Positions 18,662-26,730 of a stretch of 64,000 nucleotides of DNA are shown piece by piece (the stretch's first letter is position 1; each line of letters begins with the position of its first letter). The DNA is taken from positions 124,001 through 188,000 of the forward strand of contig CAWIWB010000003.1 of NCBI GenBank assembly GCA_963839665.1, read 5' to 3'. The stretch is from Udaeobacter sp963839665 (GTDB lineage Bacteria; Verrucomicrobiota; Verrucomicrobiia; Chthoniobacterales; UBA10450). The translations under genes were made by a program, and so were the position numbers. The notes beneath the pieces were generated by a model. It searched no databases. It saw only the letters and a program-made list of their open reading frames with translations, and was not told the DNA's origin.

Positions 18662-19602
18662 ATGAATCTGACGACGAACTATCTCGGGCTCTCGCTGCGT
18701 TCGCCTTTGGTGCCGTCTGCCTCGCCGCTTTCGGAGAAGATCGACAACGTCCGCGCGATGGAACAAGCGGGCGCGGCCGCAGTGGTTTTTCATTCGTTGT
18801 TTGAAGAGCAAATCGAAACCACCGCAGCCGGAATTTCGCGTCGATCCGAACACTTATCTTGAGAACATCGCGCAGGCCAAGCGCACAGTCGGCATTCCAA
18901 TCATCGGCAGTTTGAATTGCACCACACTCGGTGGCTGGATCAGTTACGCGCGCCGAATCGCCGAGGCCGGCGCCGACGCGTTGGAATTAAATATCTACAG
19001 AATACCGACACGACACCGAGGTCACCGGCAGCACGACTGAAAATATTTACATCGAGACGGTTCGCAGTATTCGGGCTGCCACAAAGATTCCGCTCGCAGT
19101 CAAACTCAGTCCTTACTTCAGCAGTTTCGCAAACATGGCGATCAGTCTGGACGACCTGAATGTCGATGGCCTCGTGTTGTTCAACAGATTCTATCAGCCC
19201 GACATCGATCTGGAGAAAATGGAGGTCACGCCAAATTTCACGTTAAGCACCCCGGCTGATATGAGATTACCGCTGCATTGGATTGGCATCCTTTACGGGA
19301 AACTCCGGGCCAGTCTCGCAGCTACAAGCGGCATTTATCAGGCACAAGACGTGATCAAGCTGGTGATGGCCGGCGCGGACGTGACCATGTTATGCAGCGC
19401 GCTGATGCGTCATGGGATCCCGCACATTCAGCGGCTGGAAATGGAGTTGGTCGCATGGCTGGAGCAACACCAGCGCAAATCCCTGGCCGAAATTAAAGGC
19501 ATCATGAGTCAGCAGAATTGTCCTGACCCCAGCGCATTCGAACGCGCGCAATACGTGCGCGGACTTTCCAGCTACACTTCGCTTTTTCCAATGCGGCGGT
19601 AG
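18662..19602 (+). CDS. Dihydroorotate dehydrogenase-like FMN protein (frameshifted)
   Basis: Starts MNLTTNYLGLSLRSPLVPSA, as in the DHOD-like group that is distinct from PyrD. Frame changes occur at about 18820 and 19005, giving IPIIGSLNCTTLGGWISYAR, AVKLSPYFSSFANMA, LVLFNRFYQPDIDLE and ATSGIYQAQDVIKLVMAGADV, which covers the FMN barrel. About 20 residues usually present between EEQIE and PEFRV appear to be missing at the first break. The usual role is an uncertain oxidoreductase; pyrimidine synthesis is possible but unproven. The TAG stop lies within a palindromic repeat. Confidence 0.75.
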
Positions 19603-19710
19603 CACAGGCATCTTGCCTGTGGGGCAACCGGGCGTCTCGCCTGGTCGATATCCTTTCGGCAGGCAAGATGCCTGCCGGCCCCACAGCCAAGATGGCTGTG
19701 CTACCGCCGC
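19593..19710. repeat. Nested palindromic repeat element (118 bp)
   Basis: Perfect 13-bp inverted ends GCGGCGGTAGCAC (19593-19605) and GTGCTACCGCCGC (19698-19710). The left arm folds as ACAGGCATCTTGCCTGT plus an imperfect ACCGGGCGTCTCGCCTGGT; the right arm folds as GGCAGGCAAGATGCCTGCC plus ACAGCCAAGATGGCTGT. The TAG of the left end is the stop of the DHOD-like gene, and the right end is 5 bp from the stop of the convergent ligase gene. Confidence 0.8.
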
Positions 19711-19715
19711 CATCG

Positions 19716-20966
19716 CTAAACCGCGAGTCCTTCGTTCGTCTCGGCCACGATCTGATCGACCACGGCCTTCATGTCCTGTGTGCGTTCCCACACCATCAGT
19801 TGCCGGTCTGCGCCAGTGCCTTCGCGCATGATACGGTGGATGTGTTCGATCTCGTGCTCATTTCCCAGTTCCTCGACTTCATCGGAAACAAATTCGAGCA
19901 TTTCCTCGAGCAACTCGCGCTCGTCTACTTCGCATTTCCGACCGAAATCGATCAGCTTGCCGTCGAGTCCGTAGCGGCCAGCGCGCCATCGGTTTTCGTC
20001 GAGCAAACGTTTTTGATAGCTGCGGAAGGTCACGTTATTACGGCGCAGTTTTTGCAATTTGAAAACAATCGCCTGCATGAGCGCCGCCAGCGCGATCGTG
20101 TCGTCAACGCGCGATTGCGCATCGCAAATGCGAAATTCAATGGTGTCGAAAAACGGGTGCAGCCGAACGTCCCACCAAATCTTCTTCGGATTATCGATGC
20201 AATTCGTGGCGACCAGCAATTTCCAATAGTCTTCGTATTCGCTGAGACTTTGGAACGCGTCGGGGATGCCGGTGCGCGGAAGACGTTCAAAGATCATCTG
20301 GCGATATGCTTTCAGCCCGGTGTTTTGTCCCAGCCAAAAAGGTGAGTTCACCGAGAGCGCGTACAGATGCGGCAGGAAGTAACGCGCCTGATTCATGATG
20401 TCGATCGCCTCTTCGCGGTCCGGAATTCCGACGTGAACGTGCAGGCCAAATGTCAAACAGACTCGCGCAACCTGCTGCATGTCATTTACGACCGTGGTGT
20501 AGCGCTCGTTGACCGTGATCAATTGATCCATCCAATGAGAAAACGGATGCGTGCCGGCTGAAGCGATTACCAACCCGTGCTGCGCCGCAAGTTTGGCCAA
20601 CTCAGTGCGAAGTGCAGTGATTTGCCGTCGCGCGTCTCGGGCATCGCTGCAAATCTCGGTGCCGATTTCCACAATCGACTGGTGCAGCTCCGGTTTGATC
20701 TGCTCCTTTAAAATGATTTTACCGTCGGCGAGAATTTGTTGGATGTACGAACGCAGTTCGCGCGTCTCGGGATCGATGATCTGCAATTCTTCCTCGATGC
20801 CGAGAGTGAAAACGTGATCGGGACTGCGAAGTCTCTTCGGTGTTTTCTTCAAATCGCTTGAGGCATTTTGCCGAGCAGAGGCAACGTCCATGGTATCAAC
20901 TGTTGAAAGCATAGTTGATCGTGGGGTTTCTCTTCGCAACAGACTCTGCGGCGATTTGCGATTCAC
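19716..20966 (-). CDS. Carboxylate-amine ligase, GCS2 family (YbdK-like)
   Basis: About 416 residues. Family signatures: FTLGIEEELQIIDPETREL (ATP-binding Glu pair), PELHQSIVEIGTEIC, GTHPFSHWMDQ, LTFGLHVHVGIPDREEAI and TIEFRICDAQSRVDDT. YbdK-type proteins are weak gamma-glutamyl-cysteine ligases whose true substrate is often unknown. The first 50 residues are not conserved, so the ATG at 20912 may be the real start instead of the GTG at 20966. Ends beside the palindrome at 19593-19710. Confidence 0.88.
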   Translation of the reverse strand: MNRKSPQSLLRRETPRSTMLSTVDTMDVASARQNASSDLKKTPKRLRSPDHVFTLGIEEELQIIDPETRELRSYIQQILADGKIILKEQIKPELHQSIVEIGTEICSDARDARRQITALRTELAKLAAQHGLVIASAGTHPFSHWMDQLITVNERYTTVVNDMQQVARVCLTFGLHVHVGIPDREEAIDIMNQARYFLPHLYALSVNSPFWLGQNTGLKAYRQMIFERLPRTGIPDAFQSLSEYEDYWKLLVATNCIDNPKKIWWDVRLHPFFDTIEFRICDAQSRVDDTIALAALMQAIVFKLQKLRRNNVTFRSYQKRLLDENRWRAGRYGLDGKLIDFGRKCEVDERELLEEMLEFVSDEVEELGNEHEIEHIHRIMREGTGADRQLMVWERTQDMKAVVDQIVAETNEGLAV

Positions 20967-21003
20967 TGGCTCTTTTTTGCGCCATGCCTGACGGCAACGC
21001 TAT

Positions 21004-21874
21004 TCATTTGCTCTCTGCCTGAACGGCTTGAGTAACTTCTGCTGGCGTCCAGGCGTTGCCACGCCAAATCCTCTCGACCGTTCCATTGCGATTGATCAGG
21101 GCGGTAGCCAGTCCATGTGAGATAGTGCCGCCCTCGGTTTGCCGGTAAACGGAAAACGCGCCAGTAAGCGAATCGATGTTTTTTTCGTCCCCGGTTGCGA
21201 AGGTCCAGATTTTGGGATCGGCGTGATGAAACGCGGCGTAATCAGCTCAAAACTTTCGGCGTATCGTAGGCCGGATCCAGCGTGACGCTCAGCAACCGCG
21301 TCTTCGCAAGCGAGTCGCTGCCTGTTTTGATCGATGTCTGCAATTCCTCAAAATTGTTCGACATTCGCGGACAGAAATTTGGCACCGGACAGCGCGTGAA
21401 AACGAACGTGAGCACGAAAGGTTGACCACGAAATGTGTCGAGTGAAATCCGCTCACCATTTTGATTCGTAAGGCTGAAGGGCGGCATCTCGTCGCCTTCT
21501 TTCAGACGCGCATCGTGCTCTGTGGAAACAGGTGACGTCCGTTTCGGTTCCGCAACATTGACCTCTTCGCGCCGGATCTTTTTCACATTGTCGATCCAGA
21601 AATCCTTTTGCGTAACAGTCATGCGAAATGAAATGGCCTCACCGGTCTTGAGATCTGCAACTTCCTTCGGATCGCGCGCGACGAACGGCATAGTCATCGA
21701 CGGCATGAAGCCGGGAATATTCTCATGCTGAATTTCAATCGCTGATCGGTCCGGCGAAAATCCCCGCACCACTCCACGCGTATCATAATGATCGGCGCCT
21801 TCGTCCGAGTTCGTTGAATGCCCACAGCCGAGCAACGCGAGAGCTACACAGCCGGCCAGCAGGATTTTTTGCAT
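21004..21874 (-). CDS. SCO1/SenC copper chaperone lipoprotein with N-terminal CusF-like domain (one frameshift)
   Basis: Delivers copper to respiratory enzymes. The ATG at 21874 gives MQKILLAGCVALALLGCGHS, a lipobox. Residues about 25-95 form a copper-binding CusF-like domain (IEIQHENIPGFMPSMTMPF). A thioredoxin-like SCO domain follows with the copper motif FVFTRCPVPNFCPRMS (C-x5-C). An extra T at about 21243 breaks the frame after DTPKVLS; the next frame restores DYAAFHHADPKIWTF and the conserved His in TISHGLATALINRNG. Divergent from the nos operon and sharing its operator region, it probably supplies copper to NosZ or azurin. Confidence 0.85.
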
Positions 21875-21928
21875 CGTCAGAATTGAAGTCGGCGGGAGAT
21901 TTCGCGCCAGGAAAAAAGGCGCAAAACG

Positions 21929-21942
21929 TTGATCTACATCAA
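21929..21942 (+). promoter_or_regulatory. Perfect FNR/DNR-type operator (nos operon)
   Basis: TTGATCTACATCAA is an exact match to the FNR/DNR/NNR consensus TTGAT-N4-ATCAA. Its centre (21935.5) lies 41.5 bp upstream of position 21977, the standard class II activator spacing. A good -10 element follows at 21963. The Crp/Fnr regulator at 29727 has the matching recognition helix. Confidence 0.85.
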
Positions 21943-21962
21943 GGCAGGAACTTCGGCCGCGG

Positions 21963-21968
21963 TCTAAT
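21963..21968 (+). promoter_or_regulatory. Predicted -10 element of the azurin-nosZ promoter
   Basis: TCTAAT differs from TATAAT at one base and would start transcription near 21976, about 105 bases before the azurin ATG. The distance to the FNR-type operator fits activation by direct contact with RNA polymerase. The start site is inferred. Confidence 0.6.
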
Positions 21969-22080
21969 CTTGAGGCAAATGAAGGCCAAACTGACCACAA
22001 AAATTGCGCAGCACTTCGCAAGATTAGCGGAGCCCGTTGTTGGCAATTCGCGTCAACTTGCCTGCAAAACCAAAACAATC

Positions 22081-22570
22081 ATGAAAACAACATCTGCTCA
22101 GTTAATCCCAGTCATCGCGCTCGGTTGCAGCGCGCTTCTCTATTTCGTCACCGGTTGCTCACGCGCACCGGAAGCACCGCCGAAAGAAGTGAACAATTCA
22201 GGCCGACGACAAAATGCGTTATGACGTCACCGCATTTGACGCGTCGCCCGGCCAGAAAATCTCCGTCACGATCAAGAACATCGGGACGACGCCCAAGTTT
22301 TCGATGGGCCATAACTTTGTTATGCTCGATCGCACAATTAATACCGGCAACGTGCAGTCAGCATTTCTCGACAAGGCCTCGACCGAAGCGTCGCACGATT
22401 ATGTTCCGCCGGGTGCAAAGGAAGTGCTCGCGCATTCCAAACTGCTCGGACCTGGGGAAAGCGAGGTCGTCACCTTCAACGCGCCTTACATTCCAGGGGA
22501 ATATCTCTATCTCTGCTCGTTCCCCGGCCACTATTCGCAGGGAACCAAGGGCATCATGACAGTGAAATAA
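22081..22570 (+). CDS. Azurin-like cupredoxin lipoprotein (one frameshift)
   Basis: Blue-copper electron carrier. ATG 22081 gives a signal ending LYFVTGC (lipobox). One frame change at about 22203 links it to DDKMRYDVTAFDASPGQKIS. Azurin motifs follow: TPKFSMGHNFVML (His ligand), PPGAKEVLAHSKLLGPGESE and YLCSFPGHYSQGTKG (Cys and His ligands). In azurin the axial Met is four residues after the His (SALM); here that place is Gly, preceded by Gln. First gene of the nos operon, 24 bp before nosZ, so it probably donates electrons to NosZ. Confidence 0.85.
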
Positions 22571-22594
22571 AATCGACAACCAGAAAGATCAGAA

Positions 22595-24547
22595 ATGAAA
22601 ACCAAATCCACGATCGCGCTTGCGATCATCATCACCGTCGTCAGCCTCGTTGGCTGCGGAAAAAGCAGCAGCACAAACAAAGGCGATCGCACGGCGAACG
22701 CGCTTGCCAGTTATGTCGCCCCCGGTGAGAAGGATGAATACTATCTTTTTTATTCCGGCGGACATTCCGGCCAGGTGTTTGTCGCGGGCATTCCATCGAT
22801 GCGCCACATCGTTACGATTCCAGTCTTCGCGCCGTATCCGGGCACCGGTTATGGATTCGACGAGGAATCGAAGAAGATGCTTGGCGATTTCACCTGGGGC
22901 GACATGCATCACCCGGCGCTTTCGCAGACCGATTCCAAATACGATGGCCGCTGGCTATTCGTAAATGATAACGCCAATAACCGGATAGCGCGGATTGATC
23001 TGCGCGATTTTAAGACGCACCAGATCCTCGGCCCGATTCCAAATTCCATCGGCAATCACGGATCGTCGTTCATCACGGAGAACTCCGAATATATTTTGTG
23101 TGCGACGCGTTTCTCGGTGCCGCTGCCAAAAGGACGCGTGGCCGATCCGAAGGATTACGAAAAGGAATTCAACGGCATGGTCAGCGGCATCAAAGTCGAT
23201 CCGCAGACGGGCGAGATGAAAGTGGGCTGGCAAATCCTGACGCCGCCGTTCGATTGGGACCTCGGTTCCACCGGCAAGGGCCCGAGCAGCGGTTGGGCGT
23301 TTTGGACGAGCTACAACACTGAAATGGCGCACGACGTTCTGGAGGTGAACTCATCCCAGAAGGATCGCGATCTCTGCGCCGTGGTGAATTGGCGCGCGGC
23401 CGAACAAGCGGTCGCTGAAGGGAAGGCAGAGACGATGGATGGGGTGCCGATAATCGATCCGGCGAAAGTGCCGGGCGTTTTGTATTTCGTGCCGGTCGGG
23501 AAATCACCGCATGGCATGGATGTTGATCCAAGTGGCAAGTGGATTGTGGCCGGCGGAAAACTTCAGCCAGCAACCACCGTTATTAGCTTTGAGAAACTGA
23601 AAGAGGCTATCGCAAAGAAAGACTTTGTTCACGGTGGCGACGTCCGGGGAGTGCCTGTTCTCGAATACAACGATGTCGTGGAAGGCGAAGTGCCGGTCGG
23701 GCTCGGCCCACTGCACACGCAGTACGACGGCAAAGGCTTCGCTTACACGTCGATGTTCATCGATTCGAACATCACGAAATGGAAGCTGCCGCCGTGGACC
23801 GACGAGGAGAAAAAAGATCTGAACAAGGTCGTTCTCGATAAGGTGCCTTGTCATTTCAGCACCGGCCACCTCGTCGTAGCCGGGAGCGACACGAAGAATC
23901 CGTACGGCAAATGGCTGGTCGCAATGAACAAGCTGTCGGCAGGCCGCCACATCAATGTCGGACCCGTGCAGCCGGAGTCGAGCCAGTTGATCGACATCAG
24001 CGGCGACAAAATGAAAATGATCGCTGAGGCCTACACCGAACCCGAGCCGCACTTTGCGCAGATTCTCAAGGTTAGCGAAATCCAGCCGGCTGAGGTCTAT
24101 CCGAAAGCGGAAAACAAAGATCCGAACGCGGTTTGGGACAAGGAAAATACCGGCGTGACGCGAAACGGCAATCAGGTTGTGGCTAAGCTGACGGCCATTC
24201 GCAGCCGTTTCACTCCGGACCGGATCGATGCCCAGGTGGGCGACGATCTCACGGTGCACGTCACGAATATCGAACAGACCCGGGACATGATTCACGGCTT
24301 CGGCGTCATCGAACAAAACATCAACATGACGATGGACCCGGGCGAGACGAAAACGTTCCACATCAAGCTGACGAAGGCGGGAGTGTTCCCGTTCTACTGC
24401 ACCAACTTTTGCTCGGCGCTGCATCAGGAGATGCAGGGTTATCTGGTGGTGAGCAACGCCGGCCAGCCTTTGCCCGGCGCGGTTTATTCGCAGCCCGGCA
24501 ATGCGACCCAGCCGGCGCCGCAACCCGCCGCCAGCCCGGGAAACTAA
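22595..24547 (+). CDS. nosZ: Nitrous-oxide reductase, clade II (lipoprotein type)
   Basis: Reduces N2O to N2 in the periplasm. 650 residues, no frameshift. The N-terminus is a Sec-type lipoprotein signal (IIITVVSLVGC, Cys21), not the Tat signal of clade I. The seven-bladed propeller carries the CuZ histidines, including DMHHPALS (105-106), SPHGMDVDPSG, GPLHTQYDGKG, CHFSTGH and EPEPHFAQ. The CuA domain is complete: MIHGFGV and YCTNFCSALHQEM (C602, C606, H610, M613). A Pro/Gln-rich tail of about 25 residues is unusual. Downstream genes match the clade II maturation set. Confidence 0.97.
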   Translation: MKTKSTIALAIIITVVSLVGCGKSSSTNKGDRTANALASYVAPGEKDEYYLFYSGGHSGQVFVAGIPSMRHIVTIPVFAPYPGTGYGFDEESKKMLGDFTWGDMHHPALSQTDSKYDGRWLFVNDNANNRIARIDLRDFKTHQILGPIPNSIGNHGSSFITENSEYILCATRFSVPLPKGRVADPKDYEKEFNGMVSGIKVDPQTGEMKVGWQILTPPFDWDLGSTGKGPSSGWAFWTSYNTEMAHDVLEVNSSQKDRDLCAVVNWRAAEQAVAEGKAETMDGVPIIDPAKVPGVLYFVPVGKSPHGMDVDPSGKWIVAGGKLQPATTVISFEKLKEAIAKKDFVHGGDVRGVPVLEYNDVVEGEVPVGLGPLHTQYDGKGFAYTSMFIDSNITKWKLPPWTDEEKKDLNKVVLDKVPCHFSTGHLVVAGSDTKNPYGKWLVAMNKLSAGRHINVGPVQPESSQLIDISGDKMKMIAEAYTEPEPHFAQILKVSEIQPAEVYPKAENKDPNAVWDKENTGVTRNGNQVVAKLTAIRSRFTPDRIDAQVGDDLTVHVTNIEQTRDMIHGFGVIEQNINMTMDPGETKTFHIKLTKAGVFPFYCTNFCSALHQEMQGYLVVSNAGQPLPGAVYSQPGNATQPAPQPAASPGN

Positions 24548-24557
24548 TTTGATCGAA

Positions 24558-24590
24558 GCGAGGCTGAATGGTCGCGGCCTTCAGCCTCGC
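24558..24590 (+). terminator. Hairpin between nosZ and the maturation genes
   Basis: A perfect 11-bp stem (GCGAGGCTGAA at 24558-24568, TTCAGCCTCGC at 24580-24590), beginning 11 bp after the nosZ stop. No U tract follows, so it is more likely a partial attenuator or an mRNA-stabilising element that lowers expression of the accessory genes relative to nosZ than a full terminator. Confidence 0.5.
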
Positions 24591-24604
24591 CGATCCAAAA
24601 TTTC

Positions 24605-25240
24605 ATGCGCGGAAAAATATCGAATTTACTGGGACGGGAGTTTCGGTTTCTGCACAAGCCGCTCAATCTATGGTCGCGTCTGCTGCTGCTCGCGGCCGCA
24701 GTCACGATTGCCGTGTCGATCTTTTTTCCGCTCTGGAAAATGCATTTGATCGCGCCGCAATACTCCGACGGACTCGATCTCTACATCTTCCCCTACAAAA
24801 TCCAGGGCGGCGGCTTGAATGGCCAGCATTTGGTCGAGATCAACAACCTGAATCATTACATCGGCATGAAGCCGATCCAGGCAGCCGATTTCATGGAGAT
24901 GCGCTGGATGCCGTTTGTGTTCGGTCTGATCATTTTGATGACGCTGCGCTCGATCGTGTTCGGCGAGATGAGCAATGTTGTCGATCTTTTCGCCGTTTAT
25001 TCTTATTTCGGCGTGTTTTCGATCGCCTCGTTCTGGTATCGACTTTACGAATACGGTCACAACCTCGATCCGCACGCGCCGATGCACATCAAGCCGTTTA
25101 CACCGCGGCTGATCGGCGTGGAACAGATCGCAAATTTCCGCGAGGCGAGCTTTCCCATGGCCGGCGCGTATCTGCTCTGCCTCTCGGTGTTGCTGATCGT
25201 GCTCGCCGGCTGGTTTTCACGAAAGGAGACAAGCGTATGA
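24605..25240 (+). CDS. NosB-like membrane protein of clade II nos clusters
   Basis: 211 residues with four or so membrane helices (LLLLAAAVTIAVSIFFPLW, MPFVFGLIILMTLRSIVF, LFAVYSYFGVFSIASFWY, MAGAYLLCLSVLLIVLAGW) and a periplasmic loop holding LIAPQYSDGLDLYIFPYKIQ and EINNLNHYIGM. These loop motifs recur in the membrane protein beside nosZ in clade II clusters (NosB position). The function is thought to be in NosZ maturation or electron supply but is not established. Its stop overlaps the nosD start. Confidence 0.65.
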   Translation: MRGKISNLLGREFRFLHKPLNLWSRLLLLAAAVTIAVSIFFPLWKMHLIAPQYSDGLDLYIFPYKIQGGGLNGQHLVEINNLNHYIGMKPIQAADFMEMRWMPFVFGLIILMTLRSIVFGEMSNVVDLFAVYSYFGVFSIASFWYRLYEYGHNLDPHAPMHIKPFTPRLIGVEQIANFREASFPMAGAYLLCLSVLLIVLAGWFSRKETSV

Positions 25241-26730
25241 GCGCGGATTTTCTGGGGAGCGCACGCTTGCAGCGTGCTGGTGAAGGCATTCTGCCTTCAC
25301 GAACTTTTCCTGGAGGATGGAAATCTCAACCGAGCAGCGAGTGTCCGGAAGAAAGTTCGTTTCGGCGAAACGCCGAAACCAGCACGCGACACGCGTGCGC
25401 TCCCCGGATTATTGCGATCACATTTTGTCTTGTCCTAAACGCCGGAGCTGCGACGCTGCAACAACGGATCGATGCGGCCGCGCCTAACGAGACGATCCGC
25501 GTTGAGGTCGGTGTTCACGCCGGGCCAATCGTCGTCCGCAAATCGCTTACGCTCATCGGCGAGCTCGGCGCCGAAATTCGCGGCAATGGCCTCGGGAATG
25601 TAATCATGATTGCGGCAGATGATGTCACCCTGCGCAGACTTCGCGTCACCGGGTCGGGGTTGCAATTATCCGACGACAATGCCGCGGTGTTCGTCACCGG
25701 CAATCGCGTCAGGATTGAGAATTGCGCCATCGCCGACTCCCTACACGGCATTTATCTCAAAAAAATTTCCGGCGCGCAGATTCTCAACAACCGCATCCAG
25801 GGTAAAACGACCCTGACCCCCTCCAGCGAGCCGGTCGAAAAAGGAATCGGAACCAGCACCGAGAACTGTGACACGACGCTGGTGTCCAATCGCCGCGGCA
25901 ACGGAATTCACCAGTGGAATTGCGAAGGCAATTTGATCCGTGGCAACGAAATCAGCGATACGCGCGACGGAATTTATTTTTCGTTCACGAACAATTCGCG
26001 TGTCGAAAACAATCTCGTCCACCACGTCCGCTACGGCCTGCACTACATGTATTCGGACGGAAATGTTTTCGAGAACAACACCTTCTCGGAAAACGCCGCC
26101 GGCGCCGCGATCATGTTCTCGAAAGAATTGGTCGTGCGCGGCAATCGCTTCATCAACAACCGTGGCCACCGGGCTTACGGACTCATTTTTCAATCATCCG
26201 ATCGGAGTCGGCTCGAAAAGAATGAAATTACCCAGAACGCCGTGGGTCTCTCGTTTAATCAGTGCAATGAAAACCAGATTGCCGGCAATCGCGTGATGCA
26301 AAATTACATCGGGCTGCGTTTTGGCTCGAACTCCGACGGCAATCGGTTCACGGAAAATGTTTTCATGCAAAATCTGCACCCGGTAGAAACCGGCGCCTCC
26401 GATGTTTCCGGCAGTCACTGGGCCGTCAACGGAGTTGGCAATTTCTGGGATGGCAGCTTCGAGCTGGATCTGGATCGCGATGGGGTGAACGACCTGCCGC
26501 ATCGCGAGCTCGATCTGTTCGGCGTTTTGCGCCGTGATTTTCCGGCGGTCGCATTTCTTTCCGACAGTCCCGCGCTCAAGCTCCTGCGCTTCGCGGAAGA
26601 GCGGGCGGCCTTGCCTGGGATCAGTTACATCGAAGATCCCGCGCCGCTCAATTCGCATTTCTGGAAAGTGCGCGCCCAACGGGCAGCCCGTGCCACACAA
26701 AAGATCGCGGATTTGCCTAACGAACGATGA
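25237..26730 (+). CDS. nosD: NosD, periplasmic copper-site maturation protein, with a repeat inserted in its signal region
   Basis: Right-handed beta-helix protein needed to build the CuZ site of NosZ. 497 residues. Carbohydrate-binding/beta-helix repeats run from about 85 to 410 (SLHGIYLKKISGAQILNNRI, DGIYFSFTNNSRVENN, YGLHYMYSDGNVFENN), and the family end WDGSFELDLDRDGVNDLP is intact. The ATG at 25237 overlaps the upstream stop and has an AGGAG at 25224. The hydrophobic signal core (RIIAITFCLVLNAGA) begins only after 51 extra codons supplied by a palindromic element; removing it would join MSADF directly to that core. Confidence 0.93.
   Translation: MSADFLGSARLQRAGEGILPSRTFPGGWKSQPSSECPEESSFRRNAETSTRHACAPRIIAITFCLVLNAGAATLQQRIDAAAPNETIRVEVGVHAGPIVVRKSLTLIGELGAEIRGNGLGNVIMIAADDVTLRRLRVTGSGLQLSDDNAAVFVTGNRVRIENCAIADSLHGIYLKKISGAQILNNRIQGKTTLTPSSEPVEKGIGTSTENCDTTLVSNRRGNGIHQWNCEGNLIRGNEISDTRDGIYFSFTNNSRVENNLVHHVRYGLHYMYSDGNVFENNTFSENAAGAAIMFSKELVVRGNRFINNRGHRAYGLIFQSSDRSRLEKNEITQNAVGLSFNQCNENQIAGNRVMQNYIGLRFGSNSDGNRFTENVFMQNLHPVETGASDVSGSHWAVNGVGNFWDGSFELDLDRDGVNDLPHRELDLFGVLRRDFPAVAFLSDSPALKLLRFAEERAALPGISYIEDPAPLNSHFWKVRAQRAARATQKIADLPNER
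25253..25405. repeat. Palindromic element inserted in frame in nosD (153 bp)
   Basis: Inverted ends GGGGAGCGCACGC (25254-25266) and GCGTGCGCTCCCC (25393-25405). Each arm carries an outer CGCACG/CGTGC hairpin and an inner one (GTGAAGGCATTCTGCCTTCAC on the left, TTTCGGCGAAACGCCGAAA on the right), joined by a spacer between GAACTTT and AAAGTTC. Its length is exactly 51 codons, with no stop in the nosD frame. Confidence 0.85.

Noticed and set aside
23504..24523. 339-residue minus-strand frame opposite nosZ
   Set aside because: Codon pattern is the mirror of nosZ; no domain.
24568..25236. Long upstream extension of the nosD frame
   Set aside because: It runs antisense in frame through the NosB-like gene; ATG 25237 has a ribosome site and overlaps the upstream stop.
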